Assembly (NCBI GenBank): GCA_023399055.1
Contig: JAEWQV010000010.1
Coordinates: 434,001-498,000 of the forward strand
DNA length: 64,000 bases
DNA from: Bacillota bacterium
GTDB taxonomy: Bacteria > Bacillota > Clostridia > Lachnospirales > Lachnospiraceae
Direction of reading: 5' to 3'
Shown here: positions 28,781 to 37,827 of the stretch, piece by piece
Layout: each line of letters opens with the position of its first letter
Numbering within the stretch: position 1 is the first letter of the stretch
The notes under the pieces: generated by a model
The model's input: the letters and a program-made list of their open reading frames with translations, nothing else
Databases searched by the model: none
What the model was told of the DNA's origin: nothing
Position numbers and translations under genes: made by a program

Positions 28781-30076
28781 TTAAACACTTGTAAGTTTTA
28801 ATAATCGTGCCCCATGTGAATTAACATCAATATAAATTTTTCCTGTATATGTTTCAATTTCTTTCTGTGCCCACAAATCTCTAAATAGATATTTCCCTTT
28901 CAGACCCAAGTCCATGAAGATAACTTCTAAGTTTTTCTGTGCACTTGAGGTATTAAAAACTGCAATATATTTGCTTCCATCCTCATCCTCACTAGTCCAC
29001 ACTACACTATCTTCTGTTCGAAGCATTTGCTTGGCTCCAAAGGAATGCTTTAGAAGTCTCAGCACCTCAGGATTCGTTAATAAGGATAACGTCCAATCAT
29101 CATTATCCCGTAGTTCCGCTCCCACCATCAACGGAGATCTTAAGATACACCATAAGGTCATCATTGTAATTTGTTCGTCCTTTGTAAAATTAGTGAACCT
29201 AGAGTGCATATCATGCCCTGGTGTATTAACACTAATATGGCCAATTGGGAGCATATCACAATCCGGCCAGCAGCCTTCTTTTACATAAGGACTCCAGGCA
29301 TTACACTTCTCAAACATATGATATAGTTGAGGCCAATTGTCCCAAAAGTCACCTGTAATTCTCCACATATTGGCATGTTCACTAAGGTGGTTCACTTCCT
29401 CTAAAATAGCCGGACCAGGGGATAAACTAAGAACCATATCTCTGCCACAATGATCGATAGCCCTTCTTATCATCTCTATTTCACGCCTTGCGGAATATGG
29501 CTCATGAGGCTTGTATTCCGTATTGCAGATGTCATCAACTTTAACAAAATCCACTCCCCACTCGGCATATAGTTCAAATAACGAATTGTAATATTCCTGC
29601 GCACCCTCTGCATCAGGATTGACACCATACATGTCCGTATTCCAGGAGCAGATGGAATAACTTTGTGCAATATCTCTGGCAGTTGCAGTGCTTCCTTTTA
29701 TCGGTGTAGCTGCATGAACTGCTTGTCTTGGAATTCCTCGCATAATATGAATACCAAACTTTAAACCAAGGCTGTGTACATAATCACTAATTGGCGTAAA
29801 CCCTTTACCCTCTGCAGAGGAAGGAAAACGGTTCACAGCTGGTATCAGTCGTGAAAATTCATCCCTTGTCAAAGGATAGAAGTGATTATACTCTGTCGAC
29901 TTTGCTTTTGGTTCATACCACTGAATATCACATACGATGTATTCCCAGCCAAAATCCTTCAAATTCTTTGCCATATAATCTGCATTTCCTCTTAGTATTT
30001 CCTCCGTCACAGATGCACCATAGCAATCCCAACTGTTCCACCCCATAGGTGGGGTTATTGCACATGCGTTTCTCAT
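28781..30076 (-). CDS. GH27 alpha-galactosidase / alpha-N-acetylgalactosaminidase
   Basis: A 431-residue glycoside hydrolase family 27 enzyme. TPPMGWNSWDCYG is the family N-terminus. VDFVKVDD carries the nucleophile Asp near 181, and WRITGDFWDNW supplies the acid/base Asp; a C-terminal beta domain follows. No signal peptide is present, so it acts on imported oligosaccharides in the cytoplasm. ATG 30076 is preferred over an earlier GTG because AGGAGG lies 7 nt upstream. It is divergent from an AraC regulator, which probably controls it. GH27 contains both galactosidases and GalNAc-ases; the neighbouring HexNAc genes keep both options open. Confidence 0.9.
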   Translation of the reverse strand: MRNACAITPPMGWNSWDCYGASVTEEILRGNADYMAKNLKDFGWEYIVCDIQWYEPKAKSTEYNHFYPLTRDEFSRLIPAVNRFPSSAEGKGFTPISDYVHSLGLKFGIHIMRGIPRQAVHAATPIKGSTATARDIAQSYSICSWNTDMYGVNPDAEGAQEYYNSLFELYAEWGVDFVKVDDICNTEYKPHEPYSARREIEMIRRAIDHCGRDMVLSLSPGPAILEEVNHLSEHANMWRITGDFWDNWPQLYHMFEKCNAWSPYVKEGCWPDCDMLPIGHISVNTPGHDMHSRFTNFTKDEQITMMTLWCILRSPLMVGAELRDNDDWTLSLLTNPEVLRLLKHSFGAKQMLRTEDSVVWTSEDEDGSKYIAVFNTSSAQKNLEVIFMDLGLKGKYLFRDLWAQKEIETYTGKIYIDVNSHGARLLKLTSV

Positions 30077-30244
30077 ATCTTCTCCTCCTATAATCACATA
30101 TCATTTCAGTACTCGTTCTATAAAGCTGCTATACTAATATTATTTTGATTAAAATTATCTTTAAATCTATGATATAATACTAAGTATATATGGCAATTCA
30201 CTGCTTCTCAAGAAAGTTAAATTGATAAAAGAGGTGATTTTTTG

Positions 30245-31093
30245 ATGTCTTATAATTTACAAACATTTTATTTTCCGTCTTTTGATGAATTTCCTTTCCC
30301 ACCCTTTGAGCTAAAGGATATGGGCATTGAAAGCAGAAACACATCCGACTATTATTTTGATAACCGTGACAGGAACATTCAGGGTTATTTATTTCAATAT
30401 ACCTTAAAAGGCTATGGTATCTTCCAAACAGAACAGCAAAAATATCGGATTGAACCTGGTCAAGCCTTTTTTGTTCAAATACCTGATAATGAACTATATT
30501 ATTATCCTATAGATAATAAAGAAGAAGTTTGGCAGTTTCTATATATTCATTTTGAAGGAACTGCGGTTCCACCTTATTTCGATAAAATCATTCAGAAAAC
30601 AGGGAAGATTTTGAAGCTCGATTTGACCAGCAGTGTAATACAGTATTTGCTAAGGTTTCAAGAAGATTTATATAATGGTATGAAGCTACAGCCCTTCGTG
30701 GGAAGTGAGATTGTTTTTCATTTCCTTTCGCTACTATGCAGAACTGTAGCTTATAATCAAGATAGCTATTCAATTAAAACAAGATTTGCACTGGAATATA
30801 TGGAGAATGAATTCTCAAATCTTAATGGAATTAATGCGTTGGCTGATAAGCTAGATATCTCGCTTAGTCATTTTACAAGAGAATTCACGAAAGAAACCGG
30901 GATAAATCCTATTAAGTATTTAACAAATATTAGAATGCAGAATGCTTTGCAATTATTGATCAATACAGACTTGCCAATTAACGAAATCGGCTTAAAATGC
31001 GGCTTTTCCTGTGGAAATTATTTTAGTAAGATATTTAAAAAATATAACAATCTCTCACCTAATCAATTCCGTAAGGAAAATAGAGTATATTGA
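30245..31093 (+). CDS. AraC-family transcriptional regulator
   Basis: A 282-residue regulator. The N-terminal half is a cupin-like sugar-sensing domain (GYGIFQTEQQKYRIEPGQAF region). The C-terminal ~100 residues hold two helix-turn-helix motifs (ALADKLDISLSHFTREF; INEIGLKCGFSCGNYFSKIF). GAGGTG precedes ATG 30245 by 8 nt, which is better than the TTG just before it. Divergent from the GH27 gene across 168 bp, it most likely activates that gene in response to a galactoside. TATAAT at 30173-30178 is a possible -10 with a poor -35. Confidence 0.9.
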   Translation: MSYNLQTFYFPSFDEFPFPPFELKDMGIESRNTSDYYFDNRDRNIQGYLFQYTLKGYGIFQTEQQKYRIEPGQAFFVQIPDNELYYYPIDNKEEVWQFLYIHFEGTAVPPYFDKIIQKTGKILKLDLTSSVIQYLLRFQEDLYNGMKLQPFVGSEIVFHFLSLLCRTVAYNQDSYSIKTRFALEYMENEFSNLNGINALADKLDISLSHFTREFTKETGINPIKYLTNIRMQNALQLLINTDLPINEIGLKCGFSCGNYFSKIFKKYNNLSPNQFRKENRVY

Positions 31094-31133
31094 TAGGTAA
31101 CTCTAAATTTTAACATCAATACCAAACAATTTG

Positions 31134-31163
31134 AAAAATGAGCGCATTTTGCGCCTATTTTTT
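31134..31163. terminator. Bidirectional terminator, araC / galE
   Basis: GCGCA and TGCGC (31142-31146, 31150-31154) form a short G+C stem flanked by an A-run (31134-31138) and a T-run (31158-31163). It lies between convergent genes and can serve both. Confidence 0.65.
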
Positions 31164-31171
31164 GTAATCCT

Positions 31172-32203
31172 TTAACAGTTCCTTTTTGTACTATCATAAT
31201 ATCCATTTGGGTTGTTTTTTTGCCATCTCCAAGAATCTTTACACATCTCATCGATTCCCCGTGTTGCCTCCCAGTGCAGCTCTTCCTTAGCTTTCGTAAC
31301 ATCAGCATAACATACTCCAATATCACCGGCACGCCTTGGCTGAATAACATAATTTATTGCATTTCCAGATACCTTTTCAAAGCTATCTACCATCTGTAAT
31401 ACACTGTATCCATTGCCAGTACCCAAGTTATAAACAAGTACACCTTTGTTTTCTTTTATTTTTTCAAGTGCCTTGATATGTCCAAGTGCTAAATCAACTA
31501 CATGAATATAGTCACGCACCCCTGTGCCATCAAGGGTATCATAATCATTTCCATAGACATTTAGGTGTTCTAACTTACCGACCGCAACCTGCGTGATATA
31601 GGGAACCAGATTATTCGGTATTCCTTTCGGATCTTCCCCAATGCTGCCACTGGAATGTGCACCGATTGGATTAAAATATCGAAGCAGAATAACGTTCCAG
31701 TCAGAATCCGCGGTATATAGGTCTGATAATATTCTTTCCAACATAAGTTTTGTGGAACCATATGGATTTGTTGTGGAAAGTGGAAAATCTTCTTTGATTG
31801 GTACCGAATTCGGTGTTCCATATACGGTTGCAGAGGAGCTGAACACTATATTCTTCACCTTATGTTCACGCATTACCTCACATAGGATTAGCGTTCCCGT
31901 AATGTTATTCTGATAATACTCCAAAGGCTTTTGAACAGATTCACCTACAGCCTTTAACCCTGCAAAATGAATTACCCCTTCGATTACTTCTTCATCAAAG
32001 ATTTCTTCCAATGCCTCTTTGTCTAATAAATCCGCCTTATAAAAGGTGATATTTTTCCCTGAAATCTTTTTCACTCTTTCCAGTGCTTCTTCACTGGAAT
32101 TACTAAGATTATCAACTACCACCACTTCATAGCCTTGATTTAACAGTTCTACACAAGTGTGGCTTCCAATATAACCAGCGCCACCCGTAACTAAGATTGC
32201 CAT
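31172..32203 (-). CDS. galE: UDP-glucose/UDP-GlcNAc 4-epimerase, copy 1
   Basis: A 343-residue epimerase that interconverts UDP-Gal/UDP-Glc and possibly UDP-GalNAc/UDP-GlcNAc using bound NAD. TGGAGYIGSHT is the Rossmann motif, SSSATVYG holds the catalytic Ser/Thr, and NPYGSTK has the Tyr-x-x-x-Lys pair. ATG 32203 is chosen for AGGAG 8 nt upstream. It is the last gene of the first four-gene cassette and starts 11 bp after nahK. In the galacto-N-biose pathway it recycles UDP-sugars. The paralog at 42376-43389 is clearly diverged, roughly 70% by eye. Confidence 0.95.
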   Translation of the reverse strand: MAILVTGGAGYIGSHTCVELLNQGYEVVVVDNLSNSSEEALERVKKISGKNITFYKADLLDKEALEEIFDEEVIEGVIHFAGLKAVGESVQKPLEYYQNNITGTLILCEVMREHKVKNIVFSSSATVYGTPNSVPIKEDFPLSTTNPYGSTKLMLERILSDLYTADSDWNVILLRYFNPIGAHSSGSIGEDPKGIPNNLVPYITQVAVGKLEHLNVYGNDYDTLDGTGVRDYIHVVDLALGHIKALEKIKENKGVLVYNLGTGNGYSVLQMVDSFEKVSGNAINYVIQPRRAGDIGVCYADVTKAKEELHWEATRGIDEMCKDSWRWQKNNPNGYYDSTKRNC

Positions 32204-32214
32204 TACATTCACTC

Positions 32215-33330
32215 CTAACAATATTTATTAACGATTGTTATCATTTCCTCCCAGTGCTGTTCCATGTCTGCTACCAACTTAAACTGTGTTCTGGCTCTGT
32301 CAAGGTTATGACCTTCTCTATGAGTTCTAAAGTAGGTATCCCCCTGCAGATAGTCTGTTAGAAAACGTATCCCACATTCCAGAGTCATCATTTTTGCTCC
32401 CACTGGAAGCATTGCTAGCTCTGTTTCACTAAGACTTCCATTACAGCCCTCCAAAAAACCCTTAGTGTAAATCTCGTAAAGCTCAAGATCTAAATTGACT
32501 TTACTTAAATCAGGCTCATCCTCTGCTCCGGTACTTGCCCCAAAACGAATGGAGTCACCAAAATCAGTCACCGAAAACCCCGGCATAACAGTATCCAAAT
32601 CAATTACACAAATTGCTTTTCCCGATTTATTATCAATCATAATATTATTCAATTTTGTATCATTATGTGTTACTTTTAGCGGGAGCTTTCCTGCCTCATA
32701 TAAGTCCATTAAGGTGTGTATGAATTCTTCTCGTTGGAGTGCAAACTCTATCTCCGCTGTTACCTCTTTGACTCTATCCAGAATATCCTTCTCTACCGCA
32801 TTTCTTAAATTATCAAGCCGAACCGGGGTATTGTGAAAGTCTTTAATGGTCTCAAATAAAGTATCTGCCGGATAATCAGCTAATAGCTCCTGAAATCGTC
32901 CAAAGGCTACGGCGCTTTGATAAAAATCCTCGGGTTTTTCTACCAAATCAAAACAAGTAGCATCTTCTATGAATAAATACGCTCTCCAATAGGATCCGAT
33001 ACTATCTCTATAATAGGCATTTCCATCCTTCGTGGCTATCACATTCATAGTCTCCCGATTAACATCACCTTGGTTTAACATAATCTTCTTTCTTAAAAAC
33101 CCCGTCACGCCGGCAATATTTTTCATTAACTGGTCCGGACGATGAAAGGTGTCATGGTTCATTCTCTGTAATATATAACGAAGGATACTTTGATCCTCCT
33201 GTGTAAATCGTACAACAAAGGTGTCATTAATATGACCATGCCCATAACGTTCATAATCAATCAAAGTTCCTTTAAAATCAATGTGATTGATTGCTTCTTC
33301 AATCTTTGCACAATGTTCCTCTCTCGTCAT
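32215..33330 (-). CDS. nahK: N-acetylhexosamine 1-kinase, copy 1
   Basis: A 371-residue kinase of the aminoglycoside-phosphotransferase fold that phosphorylates GlcNAc or GalNAc at C1. THNDTKLNN is the Brenner motif with catalytic Asp224, VIDLDTVMPG holds the metal-binding Asp, and GHGHINDTF is the NahK-like nucleotide loop. AAAGGATATTATT precedes the ATG. Its neighbours (epimerase, nucleotidyltransferase, GH112 phosphorylase) match the lnp pathway. The copy at 43401-44516 differs at only about 19 of 371 residues by my count, much less than the other cassette pairs. Confidence 0.92.
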   Translation of the reverse strand: MTREEHCAKIEEAINHIDFKGTLIDYERYGHGHINDTFVVRFTQEDQSILRYILQRMNHDTFHRPDQLMKNIAGVTGFLRKKIMLNQGDVNRETMNVIATKDGNAYYRDSIGSYWRAYLFIEDATCFDLVEKPEDFYQSAVAFGRFQELLADYPADTLFETIKDFHNTPVRLDNLRNAVEKDILDRVKEVTAEIEFALQREEFIHTLMDLYEAGKLPLKVTHNDTKLNNIMIDNKSGKAICVIDLDTVMPGFSVTDFGDSIRFGASTGAEDEPDLSKVNLDLELYEIYTKGFLEGCNGSLSETELAMLPVGAKMMTLECGIRFLTDYLQGDTYFRTHREGHNLDRARTQFKLVADMEQHWEEMITIVNKYC

Positions 33331-33385
33331 AATAATATCCTTTCATTAAGATAATCACAAAACAAGATAGCTTTACGATAGCATA

Positions 33386-33476
33386 AACAACGAACTCTAT
33401 TCCTTCGCTCCAACGCTAGCTTCGCGGCATAAGCGTTTTAAAGCTTTACTTTCGCTCTGAAACAGTATTCGTTGTT
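33386..33476 (+). repeat. ~90-bp intergenic repeat, copy 1
   Basis: Lies between the nahK and nucleotidyltransferase genes. Its ends are inverted (AACAACGAA...TTCGTTGTT) and the core is G+C-richer than its surroundings. Similar sequence recurs at 44583-44674 and, inverted, at 47284-47369. Confidence 0.75.
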
Positions 33477-33516
33477 AATACTAAACTTACAGTTTAGAAG
33501 TATCGCTATCTAATTC

Positions 33517-34428
33517 TTAAAATTCTTTCGGATATACCCCTTGTTCTTTTAACTTAGCAATAGCTGTTACTACCGCTTCTTTATCTTCTTTATAGGTAAC
33601 TCCGTACCATTTATCTTCGGACTTAAGTACCTCCACCGTCACTTTTTGCTCCCTTATCAATTCTCCTACTACCATGGGTAAGAAATACTCTGCTTTTAAT
33701 GGATTTTGCTGGGCTTCCTTACTTAAGAAGCTTTTAAACCTTTCTTCTAATTCCTTAAGTATGCCAGATGAAAAGCCCCACATATTCATGGAGACAATGC
33801 TGTACTTGGGAATATCGAACCAGGTTTTTCCTTCATCTTCTGTATATCTGGCTTCCGCCCCATATTGCTCAATTCTTGTTCTCTCACAGATATCCTTTAA
33901 ATATCCATCCTCTGTGATTTCACAAACTCCTCTGGCAACATGTCCATGTTCCGTTAAAGTATTTTCCAGTTGGTAACCCACCATAGCATAACGAGATTGG
34001 TCATCTTCCCGGGCTGCTGTTAAGAAATTATAGATATCTTTATATGCAGCTACTCCGTAATAGTCATCCGCATTGATTACTGCAAAGGGTCCTTTTACGA
34101 TTCCTAAACAACTTAATACAGCATGTCCTGTACCCCAGGGTTTCAATCTGCCAGCCGGAACTAGATACCCTTCCGGTAAATAATCTATTTTTTGAAAAAC
34201 ATAATTAACATTTACTTTCTTACTGATGCGATCTCCAATAACTTTTTTAAATTCCTCTTCTATTTCAGGTTTTATAATAAACACAACATTTTTAAACCCA
34301 GCTCTTATGGCGTCATAAATGGAGAAGTCCATAATAATATGCGCTCTATCATCCACCGGATCAATTTGTTTCATTCCGCCGTATCTGCTACCCATTCCTG
34401 CTGCCATTATCACTAATACAGGTTCCAT
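33517..34428 (-). CDS. Sugar-1-phosphate nucleotidyltransferase, copy 1
   Basis: A 303-residue NTP-transferase-fold protein. MAAGMGSRYGGMKQIDP is the nucleotide-binding signature with its Gly-rich loop and Lys, and NADDYYG provides the metal Asp. It should transfer UMP (or another nucleotide) to HexNAc-1-P or Gal-1-P, filling the step done by LnpC in bifidobacteria, although the fold differs from LnpC. GGGAGG precedes the ATG. It sits between nagB and nahK in each cassette. The paralog at 44717-45628 differs at about 37 of 303 positions by my count. Substrate is inferred from context. Confidence 0.88.
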   Translation of the reverse strand: MEPVLVIMAAGMGSRYGGMKQIDPVDDRAHIIMDFSIYDAIRAGFKNVVFIIKPEIEEEFKKVIGDRISKKVNVNYVFQKIDYLPEGYLVPAGRLKPWGTGHAVLSCLGIVKGPFAVINADDYYGVAAYKDIYNFLTAAREDDQSRYAMVGYQLENTLTEHGHVARGVCEITEDGYLKDICERTRIEQYGAEARYTEDEGKTWFDIPKYSIVSMNMWGFSSGILKELEERFKSFLSKEAQQNPLKAEYFLPMVVGELIREQKVTVEVLKSEDKWYGVTYKEDKEAVVTAIAKLKEQGVYPKEF

Positions 34429-34558
34429 TCTTATAGCCTCCCTTTCAAGATAAATTGAAAATTAAATAACAAAGACAATATACGCAAAAGCACATCTAAT
34501 ACAACTTACGCTTTAAAATACATTCATCATAGTTTTAATCTCCAAACACATACTAATA

Positions 34559-35305
34559 TCAAAGAACAATGTTATCCAACTTCACCTTTGATAGCGCAGC
34601 CTCATCGGCAACTACCGTAAAGTCAGGATGAAGCTGTAAAATAGAGGCAGGAACTGCGGGAGTAACGGGACCGGTTAACGCACTTCTTAAAATATCTGCC
34701 TTATCCGCACCACTCACCGCCAGGACAATCTTTTTTGCCTGCATAATTGATTTGATTCCCATAGTATATGCAAATTCCGGTACAGCTTCTCCTTCTTCAA
34801 ACAGACGGGAATTTGCTTCCAAGGTACTTTCTGATAATGCAACACAATGAGTACCTTTCTCAAAGCTATCACTGGGTTCATTGAAACCAATATGTCCATT
34901 ACGACCCAAGCCAAGCAGCTGAAGGTCTATCCCTCCCAATTGATCTAGGATGGAATCAAATCTGCTGCATTCGCCGTCACTATCCTCATTGGTTCCATTG
35001 GGAAGGAACGTATTTTTCTTATCTATATTTATATGGTCAAATAAATTCTGTCTCATGAAACACTGATAACTTTGACAGTTATCGGGTGCCAATCCTTTGT
35101 ATTCATCCAAGTTAACAGTTTTTACTTTTCCAAAATCCAAATCTCCTTTTCTATACCAATTAACCAACTGACGATATATTCCAATCGGAGTAGAGCCGGT
35201 TGCCAGCCCCAATACACTATCTGGTTTTAAAATAATATGAGCAGATATGATATTTGCTGCCTTTCTACTCATATCCTGATAATCGGAAGCATTATATATT
35301 ATCAT
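34559..35305 (-). CDS. nagB: Glucosamine-6-phosphate deaminase, copy 1
   Basis: A 248-residue NagB that converts GlcN-6-P to Fru-6-P and ammonia. GLATGSTP binds phosphate, NLDEYKGL holds the catalytic Asp, and GLGRNGHIGFNEP holds the Asp/His/Glu set. ATG 35305 is chosen because GAGGAG stands 9 nt upstream, giving the same length as the second copy. It is 13 bp after the GH112 gene. Compared with the copy at 45755-46501, the N-terminal half differs widely while the C-terminal third is almost identical. Confidence 0.94.
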   Translation of the reverse strand: MIIYNASDYQDMSRKAANIISAHIILKPDSVLGLATGSTPIGIYRQLVNWYRKGDLDFGKVKTVNLDEYKGLAPDNCQSYQCFMRQNLFDHINIDKKNTFLPNGTNEDSDGECSRFDSILDQLGGIDLQLLGLGRNGHIGFNEPSDSFEKGTHCVALSESTLEANSRLFEEGEAVPEFAYTMGIKSIMQAKKIVLAVSGADKADILRSALTGPVTPAVPASILQLHPDFTVVADEAALSKVKLDNIVL

Positions 35306-35318
35306 GACCGTACTCTCC

Positions 35319-37511
35319 TCACTGCTTCGGTATCTCATACCAAACTATTTCGTTTGCCTTTAACTCCAACTTATAGCAACTGGAATCTCCTCGGTAAATG
35401 GTTGTTTTTTGCGGCTCATAGGTGTTATTTACCACACAGTACTTGTTATTTTTTACATAAGCATGTACTTCCACATTAAAATTGCTGGAGAACCACTTAT
35501 TTAAGTTCTCTTCATCGTGAGTACTCCATAGAATGCTTCTGTAAAGAATTCTGCTATTTTCAAAGCTATAGGGCAATCCGCTGATATAAACGCTTCTTCC
35601 CTTGCCAAACTCATTGACTGCCATCTGAACTTCTTTGTCTTTTTGAACAAGAACCGTGGCACCGTCTAAAGCGTACATATTTTTCTTACCCTCACCGAAA
35701 TCCACTTCTTTTGTACAGTCTTCGGTTATAAAGTGTCCATTGACGGTATCCCAGTTATATTTATCGTAATTTAAGGTAAAGCCTGTTTCCTTTTCAATAC
35801 CGAAGACATTTGCCAACTGGATATAACGGCCCTGGTACTGGTGCCCGGAAGGCTCACCAATGCCAATTAAGCCTCCTCCCTCATAAACAAACTGACGGAT
35901 TGCGCTTGATACCACTGCATCTTCCCAAGCTTCTCCTCCGGTATGTGCCGTGTCTCCATCCCCTACGTTAATAATTACATCTATATTCTCTAATAGTTTA
36001 CTATCGTTTCTTATATCATCAAAATTAATAAAGGACACTTCAAAGGGTGTTCCGCTTAAGGCTTCAATTACTCCGGCATAACTATAATTTTGTTTCTGAT
36101 ACAGCGCATGATGTACCATATGGGCACCCCAGGCACGCATTTTACCCCAGCTGTTTAGCACTGCCACCCTTTTGGTACAGTAAGGTATTGTACCCTTGAT
36201 GTTTTCATACAGTTCCCGAAATTCCTTGCAAATAGCTTCCACATATTCAATAAACTCGGGGAACTGACAAGCCAGCTTCAAATAACCGCCATATCCGATT
36301 CGATCTATGGGTTTTCTAAGAATTGCACGTCTTGCAGTTACCCAGTTTATTTTTGCTTCCTTGACAGGGTCGCCCCCTTCATAAAAAGTGTCGGGGAAGA
36401 AATATGGCAGAAGCCTTCCTTCCGTATACTTTACATCAGAAATATCACTGATTAGCCGTAGTGTGCTGCCATTTCCTACACTTCCAACCACGGCATCCAG
36501 CCCTAAGGTCTTAAATTCTTCCATAAACGGCTCTGTCCCTATCCAATGATCTCCTAGGAACATCATCGCTTCCTTACCGTATTCATGGGTAATATCTACC
36601 ATTTCCTTTGCTAATTTTGCCACTTCACGTCTCTGAAACGTCTGGAAGTCTTTAAACTCTTTGCTTGGAGTACGGTACTGATTATTATAATATCCCTGAT
36701 CCACGATAAATTCCGGACGGAAGACATATCCCACCTCTTTTTCAAACTGCTCTAAAATATAAGGTGACACAGAAGCCGAGTATCCATACCAGTCTACGTA
36801 CTTTTCACGCATTAACTCATCAAAAATTAAGGTAAACTGGTGGAAAAATGTTGTATATCGGACAACATCAACATAGGGATGCTCTTCCAGAAACTTACGA
36901 AGCCGAAGCATGGTATACTCTCTTGTTTTTGGCTGTCTTACATCAAAGGTAATTTGATGCTCTACATCCTTCCAATCATTGGTAACTGCATTATACATAT
37001 GTACCGGATCCCAGATAAGATATGCCAAAAAGCTCACTGTGTAATTATGAAACGGAATACAGTCCGTAATTATAACTTCTCCTGTTTCCTTCTCATAACT
37101 CCAATTCTGTATTGAAACTACCTTTCCTGTACTGCGATCAATGACTTCCCACCAACGTGTTTTATCATCATAATCATTCACCTTCATTAGGTCAGTTGCA
37201 ATTCCCTTTAGCAGTGGAATATGCAGATTATTTTGCGTAGCTGTGTAAAAAGAAGTCATTATGTAGCATTGCTGTACTTCCTCTGGATTTGCTTTTGCCC
37301 ATTCATTATCCTTACGGGTTGTATAATAAGTACTGTATACTTTCGCTTGAACGGCTTTTAACTCCTCGGGGTAAGCAGTTCCATCACAATCACGAATAGC
37401 ATCTGCTCCCCATCTATTAAATAACTCAATTGTCTCCGGAACAACATCAATGTCTGTTGGTATTGTAACCCTGCCTGTTAACATGGTGTTCGTTTTCATA
37501 TCTACCGCCAT
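35319..37511 (-). CDS. lnpA: GH112 galacto-N-biose/lacto-N-biose phosphorylase
   Basis: A 730-residue GH112 phosphorylase that splits beta-1,3-galactosyl-HexNAc with phosphate into Gal-1-P and GlcNAc or GalNAc in the cytoplasm. GRVTIPTD near the N-terminus, FFHQFTLIFDE with the presumed acid residue, FLGDHWIGTEP, and the C-terminal GEPSGHQYQGRYIQLANVFG region are family features. Length is typical. Related members prefer D-galactosyl-beta-1,4-L-rhamnose, but the flanking HexNAc genes favour galacto-N-biose or lacto-N-biose. The start is uncertain among ATG 37511, 37499 and 37484; only 37511 has an AAGG-type site. It is followed closely by nagB. It is the only phosphorylase in the window, although its downstream genes are duplicated. 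Confidence 0.93.
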   Translation of the reverse strand: MAVDMKTNTMLTGRVTIPTDIDVVPETIELFNRWGADAIRDCDGTAYPEELKAVQAKVYSTYYTTRKDNEWAKANPEEVQQCYIMTSFYTATQNNLHIPLLKGIATDLMKVNDYDDKTRWWEVIDRSTGKVVSIQNWSYEKETGEVIITDCIPFHNYTVSFLAYLIWDPVHMYNAVTNDWKDVEHQITFDVRQPKTREYTMLRLRKFLEEHPYVDVVRYTTFFHQFTLIFDELMREKYVDWYGYSASVSPYILEQFEKEVGYVFRPEFIVDQGYYNNQYRTPSKEFKDFQTFQRREVAKLAKEMVDITHEYGKEAMMFLGDHWIGTEPFMEEFKTLGLDAVVGSVGNGSTLRLISDISDVKYTEGRLLPYFFPDTFYEGGDPVKEAKINWVTARRAILRKPIDRIGYGGYLKLACQFPEFIEYVEAICKEFRELYENIKGTIPYCTKRVAVLNSWGKMRAWGAHMVHHALYQKQNYSYAGVIEALSGTPFEVSFINFDDIRNDSKLLENIDVIINVGDGDTAHTGGEAWEDAVVSSAIRQFVYEGGGLIGIGEPSGHQYQGRYIQLANVFGIEKETGFTLNYDKYNWDTVNGHFITEDCTKEVDFGEGKKNMYALDGATVLVQKDKEVQMAVNEFGKGRSVYISGLPYSFENSRILYRSILWSTHDEENLNKWFSSNFNVEVHAYVKNNKYCVVNNTYEPQKTTIYRGDSSCYKLELKANEIVWYEIPKQ

Positions 37512-37551
37512 TCCGACGCCTTAACGCCCTTTAATCTTATTAATTTTACGC

Positions 37552-37594
37552 GCATCTAAGAAAGACTGTATAATGAACACAATCTCTTAGATGC
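37552..37594. repeat. 10-bp inverted repeat upstream of lnpA
   Basis: GCATCTAAGA (37552-37561) and its complement (37585-37594) flank a 23-nt loop containing TATAAT/ATTATA-like sequence. There is no U-run on the minus side, so it may be an operator or an mRNA processing hairpin rather than a terminator. Confidence 0.5.
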
Positions 37595-37617
37595 ATAACT
37601 TTTTAGTATATGTTTTT

Positions 37618-37794
37618 TTACTTGAATTTTTTATTATAAAGATGCAGCAATAACAGTATTCCGCATAAGCCTGCCATCATGGTATATAACCCCGGATATC
37701 CTACATTCCTTTGGCCAACAATAACCAGACCCAGACAACCAACAAGACAGATACATTTTAAAGTCACTGCTAGTATTTTCATCTTATTTTCCAT
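37618..37794 (-). CDS. Small two-helix membrane protein (DUF6903-like)
   Basis: A 58-residue protein in the ABC transporter operon, 33 bp after the permease gene. Starting at ATG 37794 it reads MENKMKILAVTLKCICL..., then a VIVGQRNVGYPGLYTMM turn, a second hydrophobic helix and a basic end, LYNKKFK. Two transmembrane segments (about 6-26 and 36-52) with a VGQ..GYPGL turn match small proteins seen beside clostridial sugar permeases (DUF6903, from memory). AAAGG is 11 nt upstream. Role unknown; possibly transporter assembly. Confidence 0.75.
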   Translation of the reverse strand: MENKMKILAVTLKCICLVGCLGLVIVGQRNVGYPGLYTMMAGLCGILLLLHLYNKKFK

Positions 37795-37827
37795 TTCATA
37801 ACCAGCCTTTCTTAAAGTCCTGCAAGC

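Noticed and set aside
28914..29288. 124-codon plus-strand frame inside the GH27 gene
   Set aside because: It is a shadow of a well-supported gene on the other strand with no start signal.
37552..37594. Terminator between the small membrane protein and lnpA
   Set aside because: The stem is sound but no U-tract follows on the minus strand, so I list it only as an inverted repeat.
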